Assembly (NCBI GenBank): GCA_036924085.1
Contig: JAVGWX010000011.1
Span: 15,078,108 to 15,142,107, forward strand
Length of the DNA stretch: 64,000 bases
Reading direction: 5' to 3'
Source of the DNA: Ariolimax columbianus
Lineage: Eukaryota > Mollusca > Gastropoda > Stylommatophora > Arionidae
Numbering within the stretch: the stretch's first letter is position 1; every line of letters begins with the position of its first letter. The notes under the pieces were generated by a model, which worked only from the letters and a program-made list of their open reading frames with translations, had not been told where the DNA came from and searched no databases. The position numbers and the translations under genes are program-made. Positions 33,281 through 43,920 of the stretch are shown here, one piece after another.

Positions 33281-33885
33281 GATGGATTCTATAATTATGA
33301 AAAGGGCAAAGGATAGCGACCCAGCCCAAATAAATGCACCCCAAAGACGATTGATCAGGGTCGAATGGAGAAGAATACATACAAAGCAACACAAACCATA
33401 AAGACAGTATCAGTCGTGGTTGTTCGATCCATTGATCTCAAATGTCGATATTTCCGGAGCGGTGAAGTAGATAGTCTAATAGATTGGTGTGTATGTATTA
33501 TTGGAAGATAATGTGTAAATGTTTAGCCTATATTTACGTTAGGAACGCACATTTACTCCTCACATAGGATCTGTTTTGTTATATCGGTGAAGAGACTGAA
33601 CAAGCACGTTTTGGAAGCTTTCTCTAGATAGTTGGTTTGGCATTTACGCCTTCCTTTTCTGCGTATGTGTCCACGTTAAACTGACTGAAACTTATTTAAG
33701 TTGAAATAAAAATTTGAATTGCAGATCCACCGTTGTATTCAATGTGTTTTCTCTGCGTGGATTATGAACCATTTATTTTGGAGGAAAGAATAGCACACCT
33801 AAACTCCTCGATACGTTACCTGATGTTCAATAAAACAACAACAACAAAGCGTTACCACTTTTAACGTTATATTGAAATTTGTAAG

Positions 33886-34251
33886 TTGCATAAGCGACAA
33901 AGTATATTTTTTGACTATCGCGGATATTTAATTAAATACCGGTACGCGTATGATGTAACTCAATTGCAGCAATGGCTTTTTAATTATTTGTATATTAAAT
34001 ATGAATCTTACATTCCAACGGCGGTGAGGAAGGCTAATCTCTTTGGCCAAATGATGTTGCCAATACCCCAATTGATGAGCAACGATGCTGTCTCCACTGA
34101 TGATACTACCTGCGATGGAGCTGATAGGAATGCCCAGGAGCCCAAAGATGTTGATTACGATGAGTCTAGTCAAGAGCTTGTTGGCGTCTCTGAGCAGAGT
34201 GTCGAGGTTGCAGGCTACAATACTAACAACAATGCCAAGAAATCGTTTGAG
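33886..34251 (+). CDS. Candidate upstream coding exon of unknown protein
   Basis: A frame open for 122 codons ends exactly at a strong donor, GAG|GTGAGT (GT at 34252), in phase 0. The encoded C-terminal half is acidic and Ser/Asn-rich (DDTTCDGADRNAQEPKDVDY, then DESSQELVGVSEQSVEVAGY), the same composition as the large plus-strand gene downstream, so it may be an early exon of it. The start is uncertain: the first Met is at 33886, but the double Met at 34051-34056 (MMLPIPQLM) is an alternative, or the exon may begin at an internal acceptor near 33970. The downstream acceptor is not identified. Confidence 0.45.
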
Positions 34252-34369
34252 GTGAGTAAATGAAGTGTTAGAAGTAAATTAAGTCTCAGAAAAGACACTG
34301 CTGTTGTGGATGAAGTGTTTAAAACGCCATTGTCAATCAATCAATAAATAAAGAAATAAACCTTCTTCA

Positions 34370-34690
34370 TCTTCTTCGTTCGTTCTCAGTCTCCCGCTAC
34401 CAAGACATGAAACGAGCTTTGCAAGCAACAGGATGTTGTCTGGAAAACGGAATGCGTTGTGTCGTAGTTACCAGCTTGACTGCGATATTGCAGTCCGGCA
34501 CATCCGACCACAGGAGGTATTTTTGGGTATCAGGCTAGCCTTCCGTCTTTGATACTTCTCCTTAGTCAGCTTGCTCTGTTGCAAGGTTTTATCCAAGATC
34601 ATCGCTTGAAGATGTAGAAGGGTCTTGGCAGCTCTGGTTCGCTGGCCCTGACGCTAGCAGTCAGCTATGGGTCGTTTACTCACTATCTTA
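34370..34690 (-). repeat. GAA-tailed SINE-like element, long form
   Basis: Reverse-orientation long form beginning TTCTTCATCTTCTTCGTTCG on the plus strand. Confidence 0.85.
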
Positions 34691-34819
34691 ATCTCAAATA
34701 AATCAATCAATCTCTTCCACGAAGTTTATGTAACTGTCCATGTTTTGCAGCAGTATTTTGCTACTAGAAAAAAACACAGATTCTTAGAAATATCACTTGT
34801 GTTCTTTTGCTGACATTCT

Positions 34820-34935
34820 GCTAAAGTTTCCTCAGGTTGTGTAGCCTCTGCATTGCCATTCTGAACCTCATGATTTACTTTGAGCAGTCCCCATTATTGT
34901 CAATTTTGGAGACCATATACTCCCTATTTTAGTTA
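34820..34935 (-). mobile_element. RTE-like LINE sliver
   Basis: The minus strand reads YMVSKIDNNGDCSK then RMAMQRL, the YLGSxxDxNGDCxKEI motif of the RTE family. Confidence 0.55.
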
Positions 34936-35475
34936 TAAAAGAAATAGTTTAATACGAATGTAAAATCCGTTTTGCTATATGGACCTTAGAAAGAGCATGT
35001 GACTAAAGGATTCCCATTCGGACTGCATATCTTCATTAACAAGTGTATTCCTGATAGACGGCTCAGGTATTCACCAACACATAACTGTCGGAAAGAACAC
35101 GACAGCAACCAGTACAACAGGAAACTGGTAGATAAAGTTAGGATGTGTGTGTGTATCACACTCTAAGAAAGAAGCCAGGCAGTATAACCCAGAGGGACCA
35201 AGACATAGTAGTGAAGGAGCTGACAGCAGTGACTCATATCTGATTGCTTGGATCGGGGTCAGAGAACCATGACTGACAAAGACCCTATCCAACTTCCACG
35301 TGGCCGACCTGGAAACTGGATGATCTATTCAGTAGCATGGGCTAGCCAATGATAGGAATCACAGTGCTAAAGCAAACATCATAACCTTTTACAGTCCTGT
35401 AAAACTAATTAGATTAGTTTTTAAGATTTTACAGTCCCACCATCAGTGTAATTCATAAGATTCGTGTATTAAGAT
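34936..35475. other. Mostly unassigned; diverged dispersed-repeat traces
   Basis: 35195-35290 shows CTGACAGCAGTGACTCATAT and GGTCAGAGAACCA, a distant relative of the long GAA-tailed element. Confidence 0.35.
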
Positions 35476-35479
35476 AGTT

Positions 35480-36335
35480 ACAAATTACATAAACCAGAAA
35501 TGTTCAACAGCCTAGACACACGCATATACGGATGGCTCAGCCAAAGATGTCATTGGAAACGGGTGAGGAGGCATCATTTAACAACTAAAAAACAAAGTAT
35601 ACTCAGCAGCATTTGCCACTGGGAGACGCTGCAGCAACTTCAGTGCCGAAGCCAGTGACCTGTGACAAGCAGCTGAAACCCTTATAGACCACAAGGAGCA
35701 GACAGAAAGGCAAGTGGCCATTTTCATAGACGCACTCGCAGTGTTAATGGCGCTCAAGAACCAGCACAAAAATGAACTCGGTGCTCTGACAAACTCACTC
35801 GAACGCCTGTCACAGTGCTAACAAAAAAGTATAGTTCAGTGGATACCAGCCAACTGCAACATCCCAGGCAACGAGGAGGGGGACAGACTCGTCAAAGAGG
35901 AAGGAATGCTGCAGCAGAGTGATACAAAAATCCCATCCAATGAGACAAAAGCATTCATCAGGGCAGCGTGCAGTGCAAAAATGGAAAAAAGACCACCATG
36001 ACCACATAGAAAACGATGTCTACCATCAACTCTCCAGGCGAGACCAGGTGATCATTCTCCGGCTACGCACAGGTTACAACAGACTTAGATGTCTTTTGTA
36101 CAACAAATTGGCACTACAGATCTTTGTGTCTGCGGCACAGCCCCCATGAAGGCAGAACATATTTGCAGTCCTGTCCACTGTATACCGACAAATGAAGCAG
36201 CATTTGGCAACAACCAGTGTCCTTCCACGAGAAGCTGTACAGAAGTGTACAGAGCCTTGAGTCGACTGCTGCCTTCGTTAGAGTCATTGAAGCTTAGGTC
36301 TGCAGACGAACGGGGAAGAAGAAATGTCTTAAGAA
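35480..36335 (+). mobile_element. I-clade LINE fragment: RNase H and C-terminal region, decayed
   Basis: In broken frames: AHIRMAQPKMSLE-type start, RTRSVNGAQEP, ADRLVKEEGMLQQSDT-like sequence, YHQLSRRDQVIILRLRTGYN and CVCGTAPMKAEHICSPVH. It is a sister copy of the 9.39-10.08 kb element. The tail is GGGGAAGAAGAAATG. Confidence 0.75.
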
Positions 36336-36993
36336 ACATACCTAATTAATTAGGATGGACTATGAAAGATGATAAAAAGTCAGCTGAAATCGTACGTGTC
36401 ACTCCAAAATGCGTAATTATCGCAGTCTCTCTGTAAACTGCGATTCAACACCAGAGAAGAAGTATAGCCACACATGCGGTGGATTGAATCCCACAGGAAA
36501 AAGAGGAGTGAGAAGGCAAAGAAACATTTAACGGAGAACAGTAGCAGAGGGTGTACATTCAGTCGCTCTCGTAGAAGGAGATCAATAAGATGATTCAAAA
36601 TAGAAACAGAAGGAAAGCACCTTTTGTGGTCTTGTGCTTCAGCGGGAACCAGGCGGTTAAAGGATGATGATGATGTCATTAATTAGCATTGTTTTCGTTT
36701 TTGTTTCGTATTTGTTGGGGATTGTTGTTGTTGTTGTTGTTTAATGCACAGAAAAAGTAAGTTTACTCTTATGTGGACCATGAAAAGGGTGGAGTGGCTG
36801 GTTGTTATAGCTTTCCTCACATCCAGAGCATGCTGATGAAAGTAGACCGAGATCCTCCAGGCGGTTGTGCTATGCTTGGATTCATCTGCGTGGCGCTCAC
36901 TACTACAGGGATCACATCAATCCACATCTCATCAGTCAGGCTACCTTGAAAACTGTTTCCTGGAAACGCTACGTTGAAGAGATATTGTGGTCT

Positions 36994-37688
36994 TGGTCAG
37001 TGTATTGTGCCTGATCCTGACGTGACGTCCTGGTCAGTGTATTGTGTCTGATCCTGACGTGACGTCCTGGTCAGTGTATTGTGTCTGATCCTGACGTGAC
37101 GTCCTGGTCAGTGTATTGTGTCTGATCCTGACGTGACGTCCTGGTCAGTGTATTGTGTCTGATCCTGACGTGACGTCCTGGTCAGTGTATTGTGTCTGAT
37201 CCTGACGTGACGTCCTGGTCAGTGTATTGTGCCTGATGCTGATGTGATCTCCTGGTCAGTGTATTGTGCCTGATCCTGACGTGACGTCTTAGTCAGTGTA
37301 TTGTTTCTGATCCTGACGTAACCTCCTGGTCAGCGTATTGTGCCTGATCCTGACGTGACGTCCTATTCAGTGTATTGTGCCTGATCCTGACGTGACGTCC
37401 TGGTCAGTATATTGTGTCTGACCCTGACGTGACGTCCTGATCAGCGTATTGTGCCTGATCATGACGTGACGTCTTAGTCAGTGTATTGTGCCTGATCCTG
37501 ACGTGACGTCCTGGTCAGTGTATTGTACCTGATCCTGACGTGACGTCCTGGTCAGTGTATTGTACCTGATCCTTACGTGACGTCCTTTCAGTGAATTGTA
37601 CCTGGTCCTGACGTGAAGCCCTGGTCAGTATGTTGTGTCTGATCCTGACGTGACGTCCTGGTCAGTATTTTGTGTCTGACTGGACTAG
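36994..37688. repeat. 37-bp minisatellite, about 19 copies
   Basis: Unit built from GTCCTGGTCAGTGTATTGTG plus TCTGATCCTGACGTGAC. The first five or so copies are identical, later ones drift. Confidence 0.95.
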
Positions 37689-38104
37689 TGACTTGTTCCC
37701 CAATTGTTGGGGATAACGTGTTGGTGTCGCTAGTTAGCGCTGTCTTAGCTTTTCTGAAGTGAATAGTCTCATGTTTGATACGGTCGTTGGGAATGACGTG
37801 TTTTGTGAGTTGGACATTGGTTGTTTTTCTGCGAATGCCACTCGTACCTGAGTTAGGTAATCTTGACGACTTTCTTTGGTAGCAGGTTACAGTGGCTCTC
37901 CATACATCTCAAGGCGACGTTGATAAGGTGGAATGGGTGAACCCGGCTGTAGTGACACCTACATAAACTTAACACTATAGGGATCGCAGTGCCGATTCCC
38001 AGCTCCTTAGCCAAACTGCAATGAAACATACCAGTAGTGTTTCCAATGAGAACTGCTTGGAAGTGATTTGGGATAATGATCAGTATGTGCCACCTGCCAG
38101 AGAC

Positions 38105-38525
38105 TAACATACTCTGATCCTGACTAACATAGTCTGATCCTGACTAACATAGTCCTTTCAGTATGTTTTGTCTGACCCTAACTAACATAGTCTCATCAGT
38201 ATGTTTTGTTTGACCCTAACTAACATAGTCTGATCAGTATGTTTTGTCTGACCCTAACTAACATAGTCCTATCAGTATGTTTTGTCTGACCCTGACTAAC
38301 ATAGTCTGATCAGTATGTTTTGCTTGACTCTGACTAAAATAGTCTGATCAATGTGTTTCACCTGGCTCTGATTAACATAGTCTGATCAGTATGTTTTGTC
38401 TGACCCTGACTATCATAGTCTGATCAATATGTTTCACCTTGACCCTGATTAACATAGTCTGGTCAGTATGTTTTGCCTGGCCCTGACTAACATAGTCTGA
38501 TCAGTATGTTTTGTCTGACCGGACA
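38105..38525. repeat. 38-bp minisatellite related to the preceding array, about 11-12 copies
   Basis: Unit ACTAACATAGTCTGATCAGT plus ATGTTTTGTCTGACCCTG, alignable to the 37-bp unit (TCAGTGTATTGTGTCTGATC). A single unit also lies at about 54.98-55.02 kb. Confidence 0.92.
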
Positions 38526-38530
38526 TTAAA

Positions 38531-38995
38531 ATCCCCTCCCGTGTATCACATGTGCTGTCATTGGAGATCATCTATTAAAGATTTCATTATATGGCGTGTC
38601 AGATTTTTCTGTTCATTTGGAGCGATCCGTTCCTTTCCATAACAGCCAAATATACATCAAATGTAATAGGCCCTATATCATTTTAAAAAGGGGCTAGAAA
38701 AACAAAAATAGATCTAGAAATAATGGCGATAGACAGAAGTTCAAATTGAAAATTAATGCTACATTAAGATGTGCTCCAGGGACGTTCTAGACAACTTGTA
38801 AGAAATTAAAGATGTCATTTAAAGCATATTGGGATTTTTCTATAAATAATTTTTAATTTACTAAAGAAAAACATACGGAAGAGTAAAACCGCTCATGTTT
38901 GGATGTGTTATTTCCCTTACAAGTTCATCAGTCCGAGCTTGTAACCAGCGTTCAGCGTCTTCCGTTGTCAGGGCTGAGATGTTATTGTGGGAAAA
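38531..38995. other. No gene seen
   Basis: AT-rich sequence without recognisable features. Confidence 0.4.
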
Positions 38996-38997
38996 GG

Positions 38998-39122
38998 GGA
39001 CGGTGTGGGCTAGTGGTTAAGTGACACGGCGAAAAATGGACAGGCGCAAAATAAAAACCGCAGTGCAACGCATATCGACTTGGGGAATGGAGAAATTAGG
39101 CGAATGCAAAAAAACTATTTTT
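38998..39122 (+). repeat. tRNA-derived SINE, internally deleted
   Basis: The head GGTGTGGGCTAGTGGTTAAG, then directly the tail GGCGCAAAATAAAAACCGCA. The B-box segment seen in the 5.18 kb copy is missing. Confidence 0.7.
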
Positions 39123-39489
39123 TTTTTTAATTAAAAAAAAAATGTGAGAAATAACTGATTCTGACACTGGAAAGTAAATAACACGATTTTGTTATCTATA
39201 GTTTTCTTATTTCTTCTTCTTGGTTTTCATCATCATATTCTTCATCCTCACTTTCTTCTTCTGTCTGATCTTCTGTTTTTTTGTTATAGCTCTTCACTCT
39301 TTCATTATTTTTGTAGTATCTGATCTATTGTGCGTAATTTCCAGCTGCATGCGATATCTGCGTCTTTAATTTTGTCCCACCCGCTTTCGTCAAGTCCTTT
39401 TATTTTTATTTATTTAGGTAGCGATTGACGGAACAAAGTGCCCTGAACATTTTATGTCGCTTTTATCAGACCTTTCACTGCCAACGTTT

Positions 39490-40560
39490 TGTCATTATCA
39501 TCATCATGTAGCACGCCGTTTGCAGAACGTCGCTCGCATGACAGCCTGTCTGTAGGAAACTCTATCTTTCGCCAGTCTTCCGGCCTGCTCCAAGGTCAAA
39601 TCCAGCGTCTCCTTGATGTCCTGGGTCCATCGTCTTCTTGGTTGGTCCATGCCTCTCTTCCCAGTTACCATGCCTTCCATAACCACTCTCTCCAGTCCGT
39701 TGTGTCGTTTAAATTTTCAAAAGTTTTCGTGCCATACCGTCATTTATGATCCAATTCTCCTCTACATTCAGGTCTTGGCGGATGGATTTCTTTCTTTCTT
39801 TGTCCACAGGATTTTCAGGACTCTTCTTCGCTCTTATTGCTTTTGTAATCGTCCATGTTTCACATCCATAGGTTGCCATAGGAAAAATGCATGTTTTTAG
39901 GATCTTTAGTTTTAGTTCCTTGTTTGTATTTTGCCATAGGTTCTGCATACTTCTTATCTTCTGCATTGCCACAGTCAGTCGTCTTCTTACTTCTATTGTA
40001 CAGTCTCCATTGTTGTTCAGTATTGATCCCATATATTGAAAATGTGCAACATTTTAAATCTCGTCGCCAGCTATCTCGATTTTAGGTTGAGTTTTGTCTT
40101 ATCAGTTGTCATTATCTTTGTTTTCTTTGTATTCAGGTAGATATTTAGGGCTTCACTATGTTTCTGGACTGATGTAATTATTTGTTCTAGGCCCTTGGCG
40201 CTGTTCGAGAGCAAAACTGTGTCGTATTTCCGGTATCTCCTTTCCTCCTATTGTGAAAGGATCGAAGTCTGTAGAAATTAGATCTGCCTTTACATTCCTG
40301 ATAATGTTTTCTACAAATATGTTGAACAGGTATAGTGGAAGAATGCAGCCCTATCTTACCCCTTTGTGTATCTCAAACCAATCTAAGGTTTCACCATGTA
40401 TTCTGACAGTTGCTTGCTGCCCCATGTAGAGGGTTTCTATTAGTTAAAACAGATGTGTTGCACATTTGCTGATGTTTTACGCAGTCAAAGGCCTTGGTGT
40501 ATATAAAACAGGCATACAGGTCCGTATTGAATTCTATGATGTTCTCGTTATTTCAAAGTG
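39490..40560 (-). mobile_element. RTE-like LINE, RT and C-terminal domains, damaged
   Basis: The minus strand reads YLFNIFVENIIRNVKADLIS, then FDPFTIGGKEIPEI, and after a deletion DTVLLSNSAKGLEQIITSVQ. It continues HFQYMGSILNNNGDCTIEVR, MATYGCETWTITKA and VMEGMVTGKRGMDQPRRRWT, and ends GTGCTACATGATGATGATAATG. Paralogue of the 47.8-48.9 kb element. Confidence 0.85.
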
Positions 40561-40869
40561 TTTTGGTCACAGATAAACAAGCGGGCTAACGTAGAAATCA
40601 GATGAAAATACTGCTCTTTCGATTGTAGAGAGTTCCAAGTACGCCCTGTCCAGTTGAGTATATTGACGATTTTGAAATTTGTTTCAGACATTCGGAAAAA
40701 TTTCTTGTGTTTCACTTGGATTTGAAGATTCATCAGTTATTGAGAATGGGGACATCAAGTTTTTGCAATATATATTTCTTAGGTAGATATGTTTATGGAC
40801 GAGTATAAACAAATACATTTAAAGTGGAAATTAACAGATATGCCGATCAAGCAAACATTGAATATCTGG

Positions 40870-41035
40870 CTCCCTAACGAGATGGTCTCGAACCATCTCA
40901 AATTACGAATCCTCTACCATCTTTGACCTCATTAACAAAAACTTTGAGAAAATATAAGGTGCCAACAGATTGGAGAAGAGCCAACATCACTACAGTTGTA
41001 AAGAAAAACAAACCATCAACCCTAATAACAGTTTG
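40870..41035 (+). mobile_element. LINE RT N-terminal fragment
   Basis: A frame reads KVPTDWRRANITTVVKKNKP, the pre-RT motif (VPxDWxxAxIxPxxKK). Confidence 0.55.
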
Positions 41036-41475
41036 ACAACCCAATGCCTCCCACTTGTTGTGGTGATTGTGTAGAGTGTGTTGTATACGGTGGGGCGCAG
41101 CTGGTTATGAAGACCAGTTAGCCCTGGGCACAGTCTCTGGAGCTGCGCGGCCGATCCCTTGCGGTTGGGACAAAATCTGCAAATTTGTTTACCCAATGGG
41201 TTTATTCCATTCAGATATTTGTTCTCAGCTGGAGTAAAGTCGCTAATATTTTATTCTTACCTGCTTGACTGAGTCCAGGGAGGCTGCGACGTCTGTGCTT
41301 TTCGGTCCAACACAATAGAATCCAGCTGGTTGTTTTGGGAACCGGGTCTGGCTTCCCACTACGATCCATATTCTTCTAGTGCCGCTTATTTCCAGAGCCA
41401 CCGCTTGAGGAGGGGGGGGGGGGGGCGACAGTGCCATGGTCAGCTTTGGTTCTTTGACGCAAGCAGTTAGCTATA
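41036..41475. other. No gene seen; G homopolymer at 41412-41425
   Basis: Unassigned sequence with a 14-base G run. Confidence 0.4.
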
Positions 41476-41479
41476 AGTC

Positions 41480-41790
41480 TCTGGCTCCTGTCACTTCATT
41501 CACTGTGCTGCTTCTTCGGTCCCTACCAAGGTTTGATGTCAGAGAGATCGGTCGATAACGTGTTAGTGGGTTTGATGGTTTGTCTTTCTCTAGGACTGGA
41601 GTAATGTTGGCTCTTCTTCCGTCTGTTGGCAGGTTACCTTCTCTTCAAATTTTGTTAATGAGGTCAAGGATGGCACGTAATTTGGGATGTTTTAAATCAT
41701 CTCCTATGTGAGTTGGAAGGTCCGGCGACTCTATTCCTTCCATTTTTTTAAAGAGCCAGCTAAGTTCTGGAAAAACGGAATTCTTTTAAA
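41480..41790 (-). mobile_element. LINE RT N-terminal fragment, inverted relative to the 40.9 kb copy
   Basis: The minus strand reads LRAILDLINKI then REGNLPTDGRRANITPVLEK and RYRPISLTSN. Same domain as the preceding fragment, in opposite orientation. Confidence 0.6.
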
Positions 41791-42031
41791 AAATCTCACA
41801 GCTAGATGTAGATTATTTTGATCGTGGTTTTGACAGTAAACAGTTTTAGCTTTTTATTTAGAATTCCTGATATGTAAAGCTGGAGGGTGCAAATTGATTG
41901 TATATTACTTTTCATCCTGGTAGCATACTTGTCACTGCTGTCCCTAGGCGTAGAAGCCCAAATCCTGACATTATGAACTGAGGCGACGACCGAGCTCCTA
42001 TAAATTTTGTTGACATAAAGGCATCACGATT

Positions 42032-42541
42032 ATGAAAGGGAAAGGGAAAAGGATGAGGCTTGGACACATCTTTCGAGTATCTATGAAAGGGAAAAGGATG
42101 AGGTTTGGACACATCTTTCGAGTATCTATGAAATGGAAAAGGATGAGGCTTGGACACATCTTTCGAGTATCTATGAAAGGGAAAAGGATGAGGTTTGGGC
42201 ACATCTTTCGAGTATCTATGAAAGGGAAAAGGATGAGGCTTGGACACATCTTTCGAGTATCTATGAAAGGGAAAAGGATGAGGCTTGGACACACCTTTCG
42301 AGTATCTATGAAAGGGAAAAGGATGAGGTTTGGACACACCTTTCGAGTATCTATGAAATGGAAAAGGATGAGGCTTGGACACACCTTTCGAGTATCTATG
42401 AAAGGGAAAAGGATGAGGCTTGGACACACCTTTCGAGTATCTATGAAAGGGAAAAGGATGAGGCTTGGACACACCTTTCGAGTATCTATGAAAGGGAAAA
42501 GGATGAGGCTTGGACACATCTTTCGAGTATCTATGAAAAGA
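42032..42541. repeat. 45-bp minisatellite, about 11 copies
   Basis: Unit TATGAAAGGGAAAAGGATGA plus GGCTTGGACACATCTTTCGAGTATC. The period is a multiple of three and the unit lacks stops in several frames, so long open frames appear on both strands. I do not treat them as genes. Confidence 0.95.
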
Positions 42542-42544
42542 GTA

Positions 42545-43004
42545 CGTACAGTGTGTCGTGCCCAAGGATAGTGCGGTCCGACCAGCGTATCTGTGTTGGT
42601 GATATATCTGCATTGTGAGAAGATTTTCAAAAAGAAACAGGTGCCACCGTTTTGCATCTCTTCGTCGTCCATGGGGATAAGTGCAGTAGAACAAGTAGCA
42701 TATAACAAGGCAATACTACGTTAAACCCATTAAGCTGGGATGGATTCGTGCAGCACTGAACTTACACCACTTGCCGATGGGTTATGTAGCTACACTCATA
42801 GGGCTCTATCCGCTCCTCAACCATTTTATCTGGCCCGTCTCCAAGGTCCTGCCCGGCTTAGGTGATAGAATTGGGTTTCTAAAATACGATTAATTACATT
42901 GACATATACATTATAAAGATTATAACTATGAAGTCATATTACATTTGACAGGGAACTGGTAGATGGTCAAATGAGACTTGTTTTGAGTAATAACAACGTC
43001 TCAG
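42545..43004. other. Unassigned; possible acceptor sites before the next exon
   Basis: Candidate acceptors are ATTACATTTGACAG (ending about 42951) and AACGTCTCAG (ending 43004). Confidence 0.4.
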
Positions 43005-43121
43005 ATGACTCAAAACTATACTTACTTAAGAAGCATTCCAGAGGATGAAGATGAAAATACTGAAGATAAAAACGACATTAATGAGCTAAGACACATAAAG
43101 AAGAGCAGCGATGAAGCGTGA
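43005..43121 (+). other. Overlapping 38-codon open frame upstream of the 43111 start
   Basis: Begins directly after CTCAG as MTQNYTYLRSIPEDEDENTE and ends TGA at 43119-43121, overlapping the next exon frame by 11 bases. The acidic composition matches the large gene. Either it is the true 5' part of the exon, separated by a one-base frameshift, or an upstream open frame. Confidence 0.4.
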
Positions 43122-43367
43122 TGAAGAAGGGCTTACAGGTAGAACATCAAATATGAGATTCAACAGAAGTCACAAACAGTCCCAAGATGCAAGTGGTTGT
43201 AAAGCAAGCGTTACAATACAGCAAGAAAGTAGTGACCAGGGCAGCAAAAACGAATGGCCGGAGCTTCGCCAGGACATGGGAGATCTCTTGAAACCAGGCA
43301 ACCTGGAACGTTCTGGGCCTACAATGTTAGTTCTCAATGATCAGATGGAAGGCAGTTCCGTACATAG
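43111..43367 (+). CDS. Large unknown protein (octapeptide-repeat protein), exon A
   Basis: From the Met at 43111 the frame encodes MKRDEEGLTGRTSNMRFNRS, then HKQSQDASGCKASVTIQQES, and ends GSSVHS, with the last codon AG|C split across the intron. The donor is CATAG|GTGAGT (GT at 43368). Phase 2 joins exactly to the C at 44776. An in-frame stop lies at 43096, so this Met is the first possible in this frame unless an acceptor lies between. The protein is hydrophilic, Ser/Gln/Glu-rich, with no known domain. See the overlapping frame at 43005 for doubts about the true 5' end. Confidence 0.65.
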
Positions 43368-43920
43368 GTGAGTTATAAAACAGTAAGAGAGAAGAGAGTG
43401 AGTTACAAGACTTTAGAAATGTGAGTTATAAGACATTATGTGAGTGAGTTACGAGTCTTTAGAAATACGAGATATAAGACATTATGTGAGTGAGTTACGA
43501 GTCTTTAGAAAAACGAGATATAAGAAATTTATGAGAGTGAGTTTCAAGATTTTAGAAATGTCAGTTATACGACATTACGATAGTGAGTTACGAGTCTTTG
43601 GAAATGCGAGATGTAAGACATTTATGAGATTGAGTTACATGACATTAAAGTGCTAGTTACATAATATTAAAACAGGTTGGTTGTGATGGTGAGTTATATG
43701 ACATTAGTATGGTCAATTATAACATTTTATGGAGGTGAGTTATATGACATTACTAGGTTCAGTTATAACATGTTACGGAGGTGAGTTATTTGACATTACT
43801 AGGGTCAGTTACAACATGTTACGGGGTGAGTTATATGATATTACAAGGGTCAGTTAAAACATGTTACGTAGGTGAGTTATATGACATTACTAGGGTCAGG
43901 TACAACATTTTATAGCTCAA
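43368..43920 (+). repeat. Degenerate minisatellite built around the splice-donor sequence
   Basis: From the exon A donor onward the motif GTGAGTTA, followed by (C/T)(A/G)(A/T)GAC or CGAGTCTTTAG, recurs roughly ten times. Early spacing is 23-45 bp, later units are about 46 bp (GGTGAGTTATATGACATTAC). It occupies the first 550 bp of the intron. Confidence 0.85.

Larger units (their letters stand above)
36700..38530 (+). repeat. Dispersed element with two expanded minisatellite blocks
   Basis: The 5' part (36740-36960) carries TTAATGCACAGAAAAAGTAA and GGATCACATCAATCCACATC, found alone at several other places in the window. The internal arrays are described separately. Between them, 37690-38100 has GGACTAGTGACTTGTTCCCC and a second degenerate copy of the 5' module (ATAGGGATCGCAGTGCCGAT). 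The class is unknown; a non-autonomous element with an internal satellite resembles helitron-related elements of molluscs, but I cannot show helitron ends. Confidence 0.7.

Noticed and set aside
36994..38525. Long array considered as a CRISPR array or centromeric satellite
   Set aside because: No spacers; it is embedded in a dispersed element with single-unit copies elsewhere, and is too short to call centromeric.
41912..42708. Four long overlapping open frames (up to 260 codons)
   Set aside because: They are produced by the 45-bp tandem array, whose unit lacks stops in several frames; there is no splice or start context and no domain.
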